Position numbers and translations under genes: made by a program. DNA of 64,000 nucleotides from the NCBI GenBank assembly GCA_949284065.1, contig CASDUO010000001.1, forward strand, positions 1 through 64,000. The letters run 5' to 3'. Positions within the stretch are counted from its first letter, which is position 1, and the number at the start of each line of letters is the position of its first letter. Positions 34,272-42,074 of this stretch are shown here, in pieces. Source of the DNA: an uncultured Bacillota bacterium (GTDB lineage Bacteria; Bacillota; Clostridia; Peptostreptococcales; Anaerovoracaceae). The notes below the pieces were generated by a model. It searched no databases, had not been told where the DNA came from, and saw only the letters and a program-made list of their open reading frames with translations.

Positions 34272-35106
34272 TTTTCCCCCTCCTTATAGCTTTCTGCAAT
34301 ATGGTGTCGTTTCCTTCATCATCCTGCTGTTTTTTCAGATACAGTTTCAAAAGTATTTTTTCCACGGATTTCTCGTCAAGATACCGCTCAAGTTTCCCGT
34401 CGCTGGCGTATGAGATTATACCTGTCTCTTCTGACACTATGAATGTGGTGGCATCGGATTTTTCTGTTATCCCTATGCCGGCCCTGTGCCTCGTTCCCAG
34501 TTCTGAACTCAGATTCTTGTTTTCTGTCAGAGGCAGCACGCATCCTGCGGCATAGAGTTTTTCTCCCCGCACGATGAGAGCTCCGTCATGGAGAGGTGAA
34601 CCTTCGTAAAATATGTTTTCGATCAGTTCAGCGCTTATGTCTGCATTTATGACTATTCCCGACTCAGCTATATCATTGAGCATGGTCTCGTTTTCTATGA
34701 CTATGAGCGCACCTTCTTTTTTCCCCGACATGCTGTCTATGGCATTGACGAACTCTCCCACGATGCTCATGCTGGCTTCTTTGTGGGTCCTGGTGAATGC
34801 GTTTTTGATTATCTTGCTCCGACCCATCTGTTCAAGACCCCTTCTGAGTTCCGGCTGGAACACTATGACCAGGGCCAGGGCCCCCAGAGTCATAGCTGCC
34901 TGCAGCAACCAGTTCAAAGTGTACAGGTGCAGCCATCCCGAAGCCAGTGTAGCTACAACTAAAAGAAACAGCCCCTTTACCAACTGTCCGGCGCGGCTTT
35001 CTCTTATAAATCCTATGACTTTATACACGACAAAGGCCACTATGAGGATATCCACGATATCCATAAATCCTATGCCGCCTCGCATATTGCTTAAGAATTC
35101 CTGCAT
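34264..35106 (-). CDS. cdaA: Diadenylate cyclase CdaA
   Basis: 280 aa. Three hydrophobic segments in the first about 90 residues form the membrane anchor, and the rest is the DisA_N (DAC) domain that joins two ATP to c-di-AMP. Catalytic motifs SPLHDGALIV (DGA) and GTRHRAGIGITE (RHR) are intact, so it should be active. c-di-AMP controls potassium and osmolyte uptake in most Firmicutes. Leads the cdaA-cdaR-glmM-glmS unit, 43 bases after hpf, with a perfect hairpin in that gap. Confidence 0.95.
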   Translation of the reverse strand: MQEFLSNMRGGIGFMDIVDILIVAFVVYKVIGFIRESRAGQLVKGLFLLVVATLASGWLHLYTLNWLLQAAMTLGALALVIVFQPELRRGLEQMGRSKIIKNAFTRTHKEASMSIVGEFVNAIDSMSGKKEGALIVIENETMLNDIAESGIVINADISAELIENIFYEGSPLHDGALIVRGEKLYAAGCVLPLTENKNLSSELGTRHRAGIGITEKSDATTFIVSEETGIISYASDGKLERYLDEKSVEKILLKLYLKKQQDDEGNDTILQKAIRRGKSA

Positions 35107-35123
35107 CTTCCCTGTTTATGACA

Positions 35124-35145
35124 GATCCTGCGCAGCGGCAGGATC
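35124..35145 (-). other. Perfect hairpin between hpf and cdaA
   Basis: GATCCTGC (35124-35131) pairs with GCAGGATC (35138-35145). No T-run follows on either strand, so it is not a canonical terminator. It may damp or tune read-through from the hpf promoter into cdaA. Spacing to the cdaA start leaves little room for a separate promoter. Confidence 0.4.
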
Positions 35146-35149
35146 ACTA

Positions 35150-35680
35150 TCAGTAGGTTGTCTCCAATAATCCGTAGTTATCGTTACTTCTCCTGTATAC
35201 TACGTTGACGCTGTCAGTTTCCATATTAAGGAATACGAAAAAGTTGTGCTCCAGCATCTCCATCTGTAATATCGCCTCATCAACGGTCATAGGCTCCAAC
35301 TCGAACTTTTTGGTCTTGACCACGTTGAGCTCTTCCGGCTCATCGGGATTTTCGGGCCACTGAGCGAACGAGAACTGCTTGTTGTCTTTGTGCTTCCTCT
35401 GGATCTTCGTTTTGAATCTGGACATCTGTGATGAAAGCTTGTCCACTGCGCTGTCTATACCTTCATAAAAATCTTCCGTCACACATTCCGCTCTGAATAT
35501 CATGCCTCTTGCGTTGATGGTGGCTTCCACCTTTTTTCTGGATTTTTCTGCGGAAAGGACCACGTTTGCCACAATGTCATCGGAAAAATACTTGCTGAGC
35601 TTTTGCATCTTTTTTTCAATGATTTCCTTAAGGGCATCGTCGGCTTTTACGTTATTTTTGCCCGTTATCGTTACTTTCAT
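35150..35680 (-). CDS. hpf: Ribosome hibernation promoting factor, long form
   Basis: 176 aa, the long-HPF length typical of Firmicutes. The N-terminal about 100 residues are the RaiA/HPF fold that sits in the decoding region (ITGKNNVKADDALKEIIEKK). A linker follows, then a C-terminal dimerisation domain (VKTKKFELEPMTVDEAI, LEHNFFVFLNMETDSVNVVYRR) that joins two 70S particles into 100S. Consensus-like promoter at 35718-35746 and a structured raiA-motif RNA upstream. Confidence 0.96.
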   Translation of the reverse strand: MKVTITGKNNVKADDALKEIIEKKMQKLSKYFSDDIVANVVLSAEKSRKKVEATINARGMIFRAECVTEDFYEGIDSAVDKLSSQMSRFKTKIQRKHKDNKQFSFAQWPENPDEPEELNVVKTKKFELEPMTVDEAILQMEMLEHNFFVFLNMETDSVNVVYRRSNDNYGLLETTY

Positions 35681-35717
35681 AATAATCCCCTCCTTATCTT
35701 ATGAATATCTTTGTTTG

Positions 35718-35746
35718 ATTATAACAATTCTGCGTTTTTAATACAA
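35718..35746 (-). promoter_or_regulatory. Promoter of hpf
   Basis: On the minus strand TTGTAT (complement of 35741-35746) and perfect TATAAT (35718-35723), spacer 17, 37 bases before the ATG. It lies between the structured RNA and hpf, so hpf can be transcribed without that RNA. Confidence 0.72.
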
Positions 35747-35772
35747 TAGCATTAAAGTTGTCAGGGAAATAT

Positions 35773-35947
35773 AACAGCCACTTGGTTGACCCGGTCTTTG
35801 CCCCCACACTTGCCTTTATCCGGTTTCCGGAGGTCTTACTTCTAAACTGCGCCATGATCACCGTGCCTATCTCTTACGGCACGGCTTACGTGGGTCCTTT
35901 TGCCCGCAGCTGGCATGGACTTTCAACCGCAAACCCAAGTGGCTGTT
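35773..35947 (-). ncRNA. raiA RNA: Probable raiA-motif structured RNA
   Basis: A 175-base gene-free block on the minus strand closed by a perfect 13-bp stem (AACAGCCACTTGG with CCAAGTGGCTGTT). Inside are a stem CCGTGCC/GGCACGG with loop GTAAGAGATA, the enclosing pair CCATG/CATGG, a crossing pair CTGCG/CGCAG (possible pseudoknot) and a TCCGG-AAA-CCGGA hairpin. Location between comFC (9 bases after its stop) and hpf is the reported setting of the raiA-motif RNA of Clostridia, a non-coding RNA tied to sporulation and aggregation in that group. The match is by position and fold, not by a covariance search. No promoter of its own was clear, so it may be processed from the comFC transcript. Confidence 0.78.
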
Positions 35948-35955
35948 TTGCTTAT

Positions 35956-36717
35956 TTACTGTTGTCCCAGGCTTTTGTTCCCCGCAGCAAATGTCAGTAC
36001 GTACACCTTTCCCACGCCCACATCTTTAAGGGCGGTCGCTGCGCTGTCCAAGGTGGCGCCGGTAGTGTATATATCATCTACCAGCAACACATTTGCTTGT
36101 GACAACTTATCACCGGCCGCTGAAAAAACTCTGAATGCGCCCTCCATGGTTTTCCTCCTTGTATGAGCGTCCTGATCTTTCAGCGGCGGCGTCTCTCTTA
36201 TCCTTTCCATAGCCTTTCTCATCACCGGTTTCCCTGCCCGCTTCCCAAGAGTCACGGCGATTATCTCCGCCTGATCATAACCTCTCTCGGCCAGTCTCTT
36301 TTTATGTACGGGGACCGGTATGATGACATCGTATGCCAGACTTTCGCCATCCATCCTGTCAGCCATGATCTCTCCTATGACACGGCCTATATATGCTTTA
36401 CCTTTATACTTCAGATCCATCATCAGCATACGCTCGTACAGACCGTATGACGCACATGTGTATCCCCTGTCGAAGGAATGTACGTTTTCCCTGCAGTCCG
36501 GACATGTTTTTCTCACGCTGTTTGCCGGCAATATCCTGCCGCACACATCACAGAGATCTTGTCCCGCCCACATGAATCTTCTTATACATTTGTCACAAAG
36601 ACAGTATTTTCTCGTACTGTCTATTATGCTGCCGCAGCAAAGACAATATGTGGCCGGCGGGAAAAGCATATCCATACATTTTTCCATCCCCTTCTCCAAA
36701 AAATCAAAAGTCTTCAT
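35956..36717 (-). CDS. comFC: ComF-family amidophosphoribosyltransferase-like protein
   Basis: 253 aa. An N-terminal zinc-binding region (CLCCGSIIDSTRKYCLCDKC, further C-x2-C pairs at DVCG and CPDC) precedes a phosphoribosyltransferase domain with the PRPP motif VLLVDDIYTTGAT near the C-terminus. ComFC/GntX proteins take part in DNA uptake or handle PRPP-related steps. Natural competence is not otherwise seen in this window. Overlaps recD2 by 14 bases, and the raiA-motif RNA starts just after it. Confidence 0.92.
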   Translation of the reverse strand: MKTFDFLEKGMEKCMDMLFPPATYCLCCGSIIDSTRKYCLCDKCIRRFMWAGQDLCDVCGRILPANSVRKTCPDCRENVHSFDRGYTCASYGLYERMLMMDLKYKGKAYIGRVIGEIMADRMDGESLAYDVIIPVPVHKKRLAERGYDQAEIIAVTLGKRAGKPVMRKAMERIRETPPLKDQDAHTRRKTMEGAFRVFSAAGDKLSQANVLLVDDIYTTGATLDSAATALKDVGVGKVYVLTFAAGNKSLGQQ

Positions 36718-38914
36718 AGAATGTCTTCTTCAACCTCGCTTTGAGTCCGGAATTCCTCTTGTTATGCTCCACATTATCCACCATAGCATATATGTCCCTT
36801 TTACTGCCTACCAGTACGACTTTTTCCTTTCCTCGCGATACTGCTGTATACAGGAGGTTCCTGGTGGCCAGCCCCCTGTACAGTCCGTGTGTGACAGGTA
36901 TGATGACCATAGGGAATTCACAGCCCTGGGATTTGTGCACCGTAACTGCATAGGCAGGCATGAGTTGGTTCAGTTCTTCACCGCTGTACACTGAAGTTTT
37001 TTCGTCTGAAAAACTTACCTGTACCGCACATTTGTCCGGGTCCACTATCTTTATGATACCCATATCTCCGTTATATATCCCTCTGTTCTTTTCAAAGGTC
37101 TCTTCATCGGTCCACTCCTTTTGATAGTTGTTCACCGACTGCATGACCTTGTCTCCCTCTCTGAAAATATGTTCCTCGAATTCTATCTGCTCTCTCCCCG
37201 GAACGAGCGGCACCAGTTCTTCCCTCAACCTTTTGCTCAGTTCCCTGCTGCCTGCAGGCCCTTTACGCATAGGTGTCAGCACCTGGATGTCCATTACTGG
37301 GTCATACCCGTATCTCTCTGCCCCGTATTTCGCCGCAAGTTCGAGGACCATATCCATTATCTCATCTTCCCTCTCACATTCTATTATCCGGAATTCGCTG
37401 TCCTCCCCTCCATCACCGGGATAATCTCCCATGTTTATCCTGTGGGCGTTCTCGGCTATGAGGCTTCCCTCGTACTGACGAAAGATCATCTTGAGGTCGT
37501 TGACCGTGAAACAGTCGCTTTCGATCATATCGGAAAGCACTCTGCCCGCTCCCACACTGGGAAGCTGGTCTGCATCGCCTACTATGATCAACCTTACGTT
37601 TTTATCGACGGCCTCCAACAATCCATCCATGAGCAGCAGGTCGATCATGGAAGCCTCGTCGATTATTATCGCCTCTGCCTCTATAGGGTTTTCCCTGTTC
37701 CTCTGGAAAACCATCCTGCCGGTGTTTTCATCAACATAACATTCCAACATCCTGTGGACAGTGGATGTGGGAGCACCTGTCGCTTCCGTTATCCTTTTGG
37801 CCGCTCTGCCCGTAGGCGCCGCTATCTTGTATGATATCCCGTTGAATTCCAATATCCTGACTATGGCGCTTATTATGGTAGTCTTGCCTGTGCCCGGACC
37901 TCCCGTGACTATAGAGACATTGTTCTTCATAGCATCTGCCACTGCTTTTTCCTGGCCTTCGGAAAGGACTATATCCGTTCTCAAAGTGCCTCTTCCAACG
38001 GCCTCGTCTATATCCACTTCTGCAGTTCCTGCCAAGGTCAGTTTCTTAAGATTATCACATATCCTTTTTTCCGCTTTGAGATATCGTTCGATATAAACCA
38101 GTTCTCTGTCCTCAAGTATGTCTATACGAAGATCTTCCCTGCCCTCTATGACGGCCGTCTTGAGAGACATATCGGCTTCTTCGACAGATATACCGGCTAC
38201 AGCCGCCGTCTCCTCGCAAAACATTCCCAAAGGCATATATACGCTCCCCCGGTCCAGCAGCCGGTCCATCACCTGCTTCATGGCACATTCTGTACGAAGC
38301 TGTCCGGCTACATCTATTCCCAGCGCCTTTACTATCCCGTCGCTTTGTTCGAAGTCCATGCCTCTCAGATCCCCCAGTATCCTGTAAGGATCTTCGCTCA
38401 GGACGTCCCAGGCTTTTCCACCGTAGCTCTTATACAGCTTTACGGCCCATTCCATGTCCGCTCCGCTGGCGGAAAACTTTTCCAAAAGTTCCAGCAGTTC
38501 GATGTTTTCCTTTACGGAATCCCCTATATCCTTTGCCGCGTCCCGGCTTATACCCTTTATTTCGGCAAGCCGCTCCGGCTCATTCTCCACTATATGCCGC
38601 GCCTCTTCGCCGAAAAGCCCCATTATGGCCTCGGCCCTTCTCTTTCCTATATTCTTTATCCATTCGGAATCGAGGAAACGGATCAAGGCTCTTTTCTCCG
38701 CAGGTTCCGCCTCCTCCACCGATATTATCCGATACTGTTCTCCATATCTGCCCATCCCTCTTTTCAATCTCAAAGAAAAACTCTCCCCTTCTCTGCATGA
38801 GGGGAGGTTTCCCACTATCTTTATGATCTCGTCTCCTGTTTCAAAATCGGCTACCACATAACCGTTTTTACTGTATATGATGCGCCGGACGGTCCCCCCT
38901 TTTATCTCATCCAT
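36704..38914 (-). CDS. recD2: RecD2-type ATP-dependent DNA helicase
   Basis: 736 aa superfamily 1B 5'-3' helicase of the RecD2 subfamily, which works without RecBC and aids repair and fork stability. N-terminal helical/OB-like extension (1-about 330, KNIGKRRAEAIMG helix-hairpin-helix), then Walker A GGPGTGKTT, motif II EASMID, ADQLPSVG, and the C-terminal UvrD_C2 signature YAVTVHKSQGCEF. Overlaps cca by 13 bases upstream and comFC by 14 downstream, so the three are translationally linked. Confidence 0.94.
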   Translation of the reverse strand: MDEIKGGTVRRIIYSKNGYVVADFETGDEIIKIVGNLPSCREGESFSLRLKRGMGRYGEQYRIISVEEAEPAEKRALIRFLDSEWIKNIGKRRAEAIMGLFGEEARHIVENEPERLAEIKGISRDAAKDIGDSVKENIELLELLEKFSASGADMEWAVKLYKSYGGKAWDVLSEDPYRILGDLRGMDFEQSDGIVKALGIDVAGQLRTECAMKQVMDRLLDRGSVYMPLGMFCEETAAVAGISVEEADMSLKTAVIEGREDLRIDILEDRELVYIERYLKAEKRICDNLKKLTLAGTAEVDIDEAVGRGTLRTDIVLSEGQEKAVADAMKNNVSIVTGGPGTGKTTIISAIVRILEFNGISYKIAAPTGRAAKRITEATGAPTSTVHRMLECYVDENTGRMVFQRNRENPIEAEAIIIDEASMIDLLLMDGLLEAVDKNVRLIIVGDADQLPSVGAGRVLSDMIESDCFTVNDLKMIFRQYEGSLIAENAHRINMGDYPGDGGEDSEFRIIECEREDEIMDMVLELAAKYGAERYGYDPVMDIQVLTPMRKGPAGSRELSKRLREELVPLVPGREQIEFEEHIFREGDKVMQSVNNYQKEWTDEETFEKNRGIYNGDMGIIKIVDPDKCAVQVSFSDEKTSVYSGEELNQLMPAYAVTVHKSQGCEFPMVIIPVTHGLYRGLATRNLLYTAVSRGKEKVVLVGSKRDIYAMVDNVEHNKRNSGLKARLKKTFYEDF

Positions 38915-40203
38915 TTTACCTTCCTTGTAGCTGCCGAGAATTTGTTGCGGCTGAACCTCTTGGCCCGGAACATGAGCTCCTCTTTATTGTTCTTCGATGG
39001 TTTTCTGTGTACCACATCGGTGAGCATCAGCAGTATCCTGTCTGCCGTTTCCTCATCTTTACAGATGCCGCCGTCCAAAAGATCTTTCGCGTTTACCGCA
39101 AGATCTTCCACATATACAGGTTCGCCGCTCACCACTATCATGTCCATGTAATGCTTCCTTGCCACTATCTTCATCTCGTCGTACCCATGGACGATCCTGT
39201 CAGCCTTCGAAAAGTTGTCCACGAACTCATATACGTCGGGGCCGTATTTTGCAAGGAATCCCTTCAGCTCCACTGTGTTCCTGATGAAATACACTTTAGG
39301 ATTCAGATCTATTGCCATCTCTATCTTGTCCTGGGTATCTTCATCGTATTGCAGCCTCTCCGCCGCTCTTTTTCCCTTTTTATCATCTATGCACATGTAG
39401 AACAGACAGAGCCTCCGCTGAAGGATCCGCTTCGTCTTGTCGATATTTTCAAAAAGCTCATCGAACATACGCTTTTGCCGTCTGCTGAGTCCCTGCGCAA
39501 GATCTCCGATTATGTACTGCATCAGATCTGCGGCTGCGAGCATCTTGAGGCCCTTTCCCGCATAGGGAGCCGCGATTATCTTTTCAAACTCGTCCCTTAT
39601 GCTGGCCGTGCTGCAGAGCTCCATCCTCTGAGCGTTTGCCACCATGGCAGAGTACGTTTTTCCATCTATATCGTAGTCCGTATAAGCCGCCAGCCTTATT
39701 GCCCGCATTATGCGAATGGGGTTCTCCGCAAGTCTTTCCATAGGGTCCCCCACGATCCGTATCAATCGCTTGTCCATATCTTCCCTGCCGCCGAAAGGGT
39801 CCACGAATCTGCCTGTCGGATTGTCGGCCATGGCGTTTATGGTGAAATCTCTTCTCGCAAGATCCGTTTCTATATCATCGACGAATTCCACAGTTGCCGG
39901 TCTGCGGCCGTCTTTATACTGGCCGTCCTTCCTGAAAGTGGCAATGTCGGCAATGATGCTCTCTTCATCATCTTCGTCTTCCGTACGGTCTATCCTGACC
40001 ACACTGAGCTTTTCGCTGAGCACCTGAGCTTCCGGGAATATGCTTTTGAGATCGTCGAGCCTGGCGTCCGTAGCCAGGTCCCAGTCTACCGGTTTTTCTC
40101 CCCTCAGACAATCTCTGACACAACCTCCCACGGCATAGCACTGAAAGCCTTTGTCACTGAGCTTTTTCATTATCCTGTTCACATCTCTGTGTAGCTTTAT
40201 CAA
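38902..40203 (-). CDS. cca: tRNA nucleotidyltransferase (CCA-adding enzyme)
   Basis: 433 aa, class II. Adds or repairs the CCA end of tRNA without a template. Nucleotidyl-transferase core: YAVGGCVRDCLRG and DWDLAT (the DxD metal aspartates), then RRDFTINAMA, NPIRIMRAIRLA and the ERx2DE-like region. The C-terminal half is the HD-less tail with body helices. tRNA-Glu in this window already encodes CCA, so a repair role dominates for such tRNAs. It could be a poly(A) polymerase of the same family, but the Firmicute-type domain set favours cca. Confidence 0.9.
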   Translation of the reverse strand: MIKLHRDVNRIMKKLSDKGFQCYAVGGCVRDCLRGEKPVDWDLATDARLDDLKSIFPEAQVLSEKLSVVRIDRTEDEDDEESIIADIATFRKDGQYKDGRRPATVEFVDDIETDLARRDFTINAMADNPTGRFVDPFGGREDMDKRLIRIVGDPMERLAENPIRIMRAIRLAAYTDYDIDGKTYSAMVANAQRMELCSTASIRDEFEKIIAAPYAGKGLKMLAAADLMQYIIGDLAQGLSRRQKRMFDELFENIDKTKRILQRRLCLFYMCIDDKKGKRAAERLQYDEDTQDKIEMAIDLNPKVYFIRNTVELKGFLAKYGPDVYEFVDNFSKADRIVHGYDEMKIVARKHYMDMIVVSGEPVYVEDLAVNAKDLLDGGICKDEETADRILLMLTDVVHRKPSKNNKEELMFRAKRFSRNKFSAATRKVKWMR

Positions 40204-40214
40204 ATCGATACCTC

Positions 40215-41177
40215 CTATTTTTTCTTGTAGACGCGCCTGTTGTCCAGGCTCCAGACACTTTCGCTGAACTGTCCGGCATCTGTCTTTGACAGGGCGTCCT
40301 CCATATCATACATCCTGGCGTCGATCATATCCAGGTGATGCAATATCTCTGCCTCCGGGAACATGGGTTTTTTGGGACTGCCGTACTCCGGTTCGTAATG
40401 GTGGGAAAGGATCATATGCTGTATCATCACCCTTTTCTCGTGAGAAAATCCCAGTTCTTCCATGATGGCATCGGTGTTCCTGACTCCCTGCACTATATGG
40501 CCCAGCATCATCCCCTCGAAAGAATACCCATCGCTTATGCCGTATTCATTCGACTTTATCTCCTTTATTTTTTCCATGTCATGGACTATTACTCCTGCAG
40601 CCACAAGGTCCCTGTCCAATATATCGTACACCTGGCATATCCTGTCTCCTGTCATGAGCATGCGCTTCATGTGGTAAAGCAGTCCGGACATTATGGAATG
40701 ATGGTTTTTCGATGCTGCCGGATAGTACATCAGCTTTTCCCTGTTATCCTCCAACAGTCTTTTACACAGGGCTTTCAACTGGGGATCCGCCATGCTTTCC
40801 GTCCTGTCCCATATGAAGTCGAACATGTCGCGGGCCGGCTCCGGCGCTGTTTTTACGAATTCCCTTATGTCGAATTCCTTTTCGTCCGCTTTGTATATGA
40901 TCTTCAGCGTATACTGATTTATCCCTTTCCATTCCGAGACCAGACCTTTGGCGTGGATCATGTCTCCGGTTTTCAGACTGCTGTAGTATTCCACGGCCTC
41001 TTCCCCGTCTCCATGGATGTCCCACTTTTTTGCCGCTATGTCTCCTGTGCTGTCAGAAAGTACCATGTCCAGATACGATCTGCCGTTTTTGTCCTCGCGT
41101 ATCACTGCGGACTTCACCATGAATATCCCTTCTGCATCATCTTTGGCTCTGAAGTCAGCTATTCGTTTTCTTTCCAT
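40215..41177 (-). CDS. yhaM: YhaM-type 3'-5' exoribonuclease (OB plus HD domains)
   Basis: 320 aa from the ATG at 41177 (AAAGGGAAT precedes). A longer frame to 41222 overlaps the promoter region. N-terminal OB fold (1-about 115, SYLDMVLSDSTGDIAAKKWD) binds nucleic acid. The HD phosphohydrolase domain follows with HHSIMSGLLYHMK, VIVHDMEK (HD pair) and MILSHHYEPEYGSP. YhaM trims short RNA and DNA 3' ends in Bacilli. First gene of a yhaM-cca-recD2-comFC unit. Confidence 0.9.
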   Translation of the reverse strand: MERKRIADFRAKDDAEGIFMVKSAVIREDKNGRSYLDMVLSDSTGDIAAKKWDIHGDGEEAVEYYSSLKTGDMIHAKGLVSEWKGINQYTLKIIYKADEKEFDIREFVKTAPEPARDMFDFIWDRTESMADPQLKALCKRLLEDNREKLMYYPAASKNHHSIMSGLLYHMKRMLMTGDRICQVYDILDRDLVAAGVIVHDMEKIKEIKSNEYGISDGYSFEGMMLGHIVQGVRNTDAIMEELGFSHEKRVMIQHMILSHHYEPEYGSPKKPMFPEAEILHHLDMIDARMYDMEDALSKTDAGQFSESVWSLDNRRVYKKK

Positions 41178-41210
41178 AAAGATTCCCTTTCTTTCTATCG
41201 TCTGAAAGAC

Positions 41211-41216
41211 ATTATA
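41211..41216 (-). promoter_or_regulatory. -10 element of the yhaM operon
   Basis: Consensus TATAAT on the minus strand, 34 bases before the yhaM start. No convincing -35 at 17-bp spacing. An 8-bp palindrome GACCGGTC lies at 41225-41232. Confidence 0.4.
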
Positions 41217-41240
41217 CAACATTTGACCGGTCTTTCATAT

Positions 41241-41273
41241 AAAAAAGGACCTTTTCCGTAGGCAAAGGTCCTT
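41241..41273 (-). terminator. Terminator of the coiled-coil gene
   Basis: On the minus strand AAGGACCTTT pairs with AAAGGTCCTT, followed by T6. It sits 12 bases after the stop at 41285. Confidence 0.88.
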
Positions 41274-41284
41274 CTCTCCCAACC

Positions 41285-41929
41285 TTATTTGAATATCCTG
41301 TGAGCGCTGCTGTCGTCTATCACTTTCACATCGGCTATCTCCGGGAAAAGCCATCTTCCTATGGCATCCAAGGCAAATTCTTTCACCTCTTCCTCCTTGT
41401 TTTCATCTATGACCAGGACTACGTTCCCCTTGTTCAGCCAGTCATGTTTGCACCCTTTCTTATCCATTATCCTGACATACAGGTACTCCTCATCCTTTGC
41501 AACGACGGAAACTTTGCCGTACGCCCAGTGATAATACTCCGATCCTTCTGTACACTGGGAGATCTCTTTGCTCCAGTCTCTGCCGGAGTCTTCCCCCTTT
41601 TTGGCTTTTTTCAATCCCAGTTCATAAAGATCAGCACCTGCTTCTTCGCCTAAAGCCATGATTTTTTTCTTTCTGTCATCTATCTTCCGTCCCAATTTCT
41701 CGGTGCCTTCCTCCAGGGCCGCCTTCCCTCTCTTTATCTTCTTCCAGTCCATTTTGACCCATTTGTTTTCTTCCATGATCTCATCGACTTTGTCGCTGAG
41801 TTTGTTCATTTCTTCTTTATCTTTATCTTCTTTGGCTTTTTTGAACTTTCGGAAATTTCTTCTGAGGCTTTCGAGGGTCTTGATCTCCTCTTTCCACTTT
41901 TCCATGTTCTTTGCCTGTTTATCTTCCAC
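41285..41929 (-). CDS. Hypothetical coiled-coil protein, unknown family
   Basis: 214 aa, GTG start at 41929 after AAAGGTGAAACACA. The first about 100 residues are highly charged Lys/Glu helices predicted to form coiled coils (EKWKEEIKTLESL, KKAKEDKDKEEMNKL). The C-terminal half (about 130-205) looks globular, with EYYHWAYGKVSVVAKDEEYLYVRIMD and VVLVIDENKEEEV. No domain was recognised and there is no signal peptide or membrane segment. It is monocistronic with a near-consensus promoter and a strong terminator, so it may be well expressed. Confidence 0.6.
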   Translation of the reverse strand: MEDKQAKNMEKWKEEIKTLESLRRNFRKFKKAKEDKDKEEMNKLSDKVDEIMEENKWVKMDWKKIKRGKAALEEGTEKLGRKIDDRKKKIMALGEEAGADLYELGLKKAKKGEDSGRDWSKEISQCTEGSEYYHWAYGKVSVVAKDEEYLYVRIMDKKGCKHDWLNKGNVVLVIDENKEEEVKEFALDAIGRWLFPEIADVKVIDDSSAHRIFK

Positions 41930-41982
41930 TGTGTTTCACCTTTCCTTTCATAATACCCCATCTTGTTTCAACACATATGCTA

Positions 41983-42010
41983 ATTATAATTGGCCCGGTC
42001 TTTTTGTCAA
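41983..42010 (-). promoter_or_regulatory. Near-consensus promoter of the coiled-coil gene
   Basis: On the minus strand perfect TTGACA (complement of 42005-42010) and perfect TATAAT (41983-41988), spacer 16. One of the best sigma-A matches in the window, 54 bases before the GTG. Confidence 0.8.
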
Positions 42011-42074
42011 TGGCATTTGTCAAAAGCCGCTATCTTTCCCTGGGGAAAACATCATCACATCGTACTCCCTTTGT

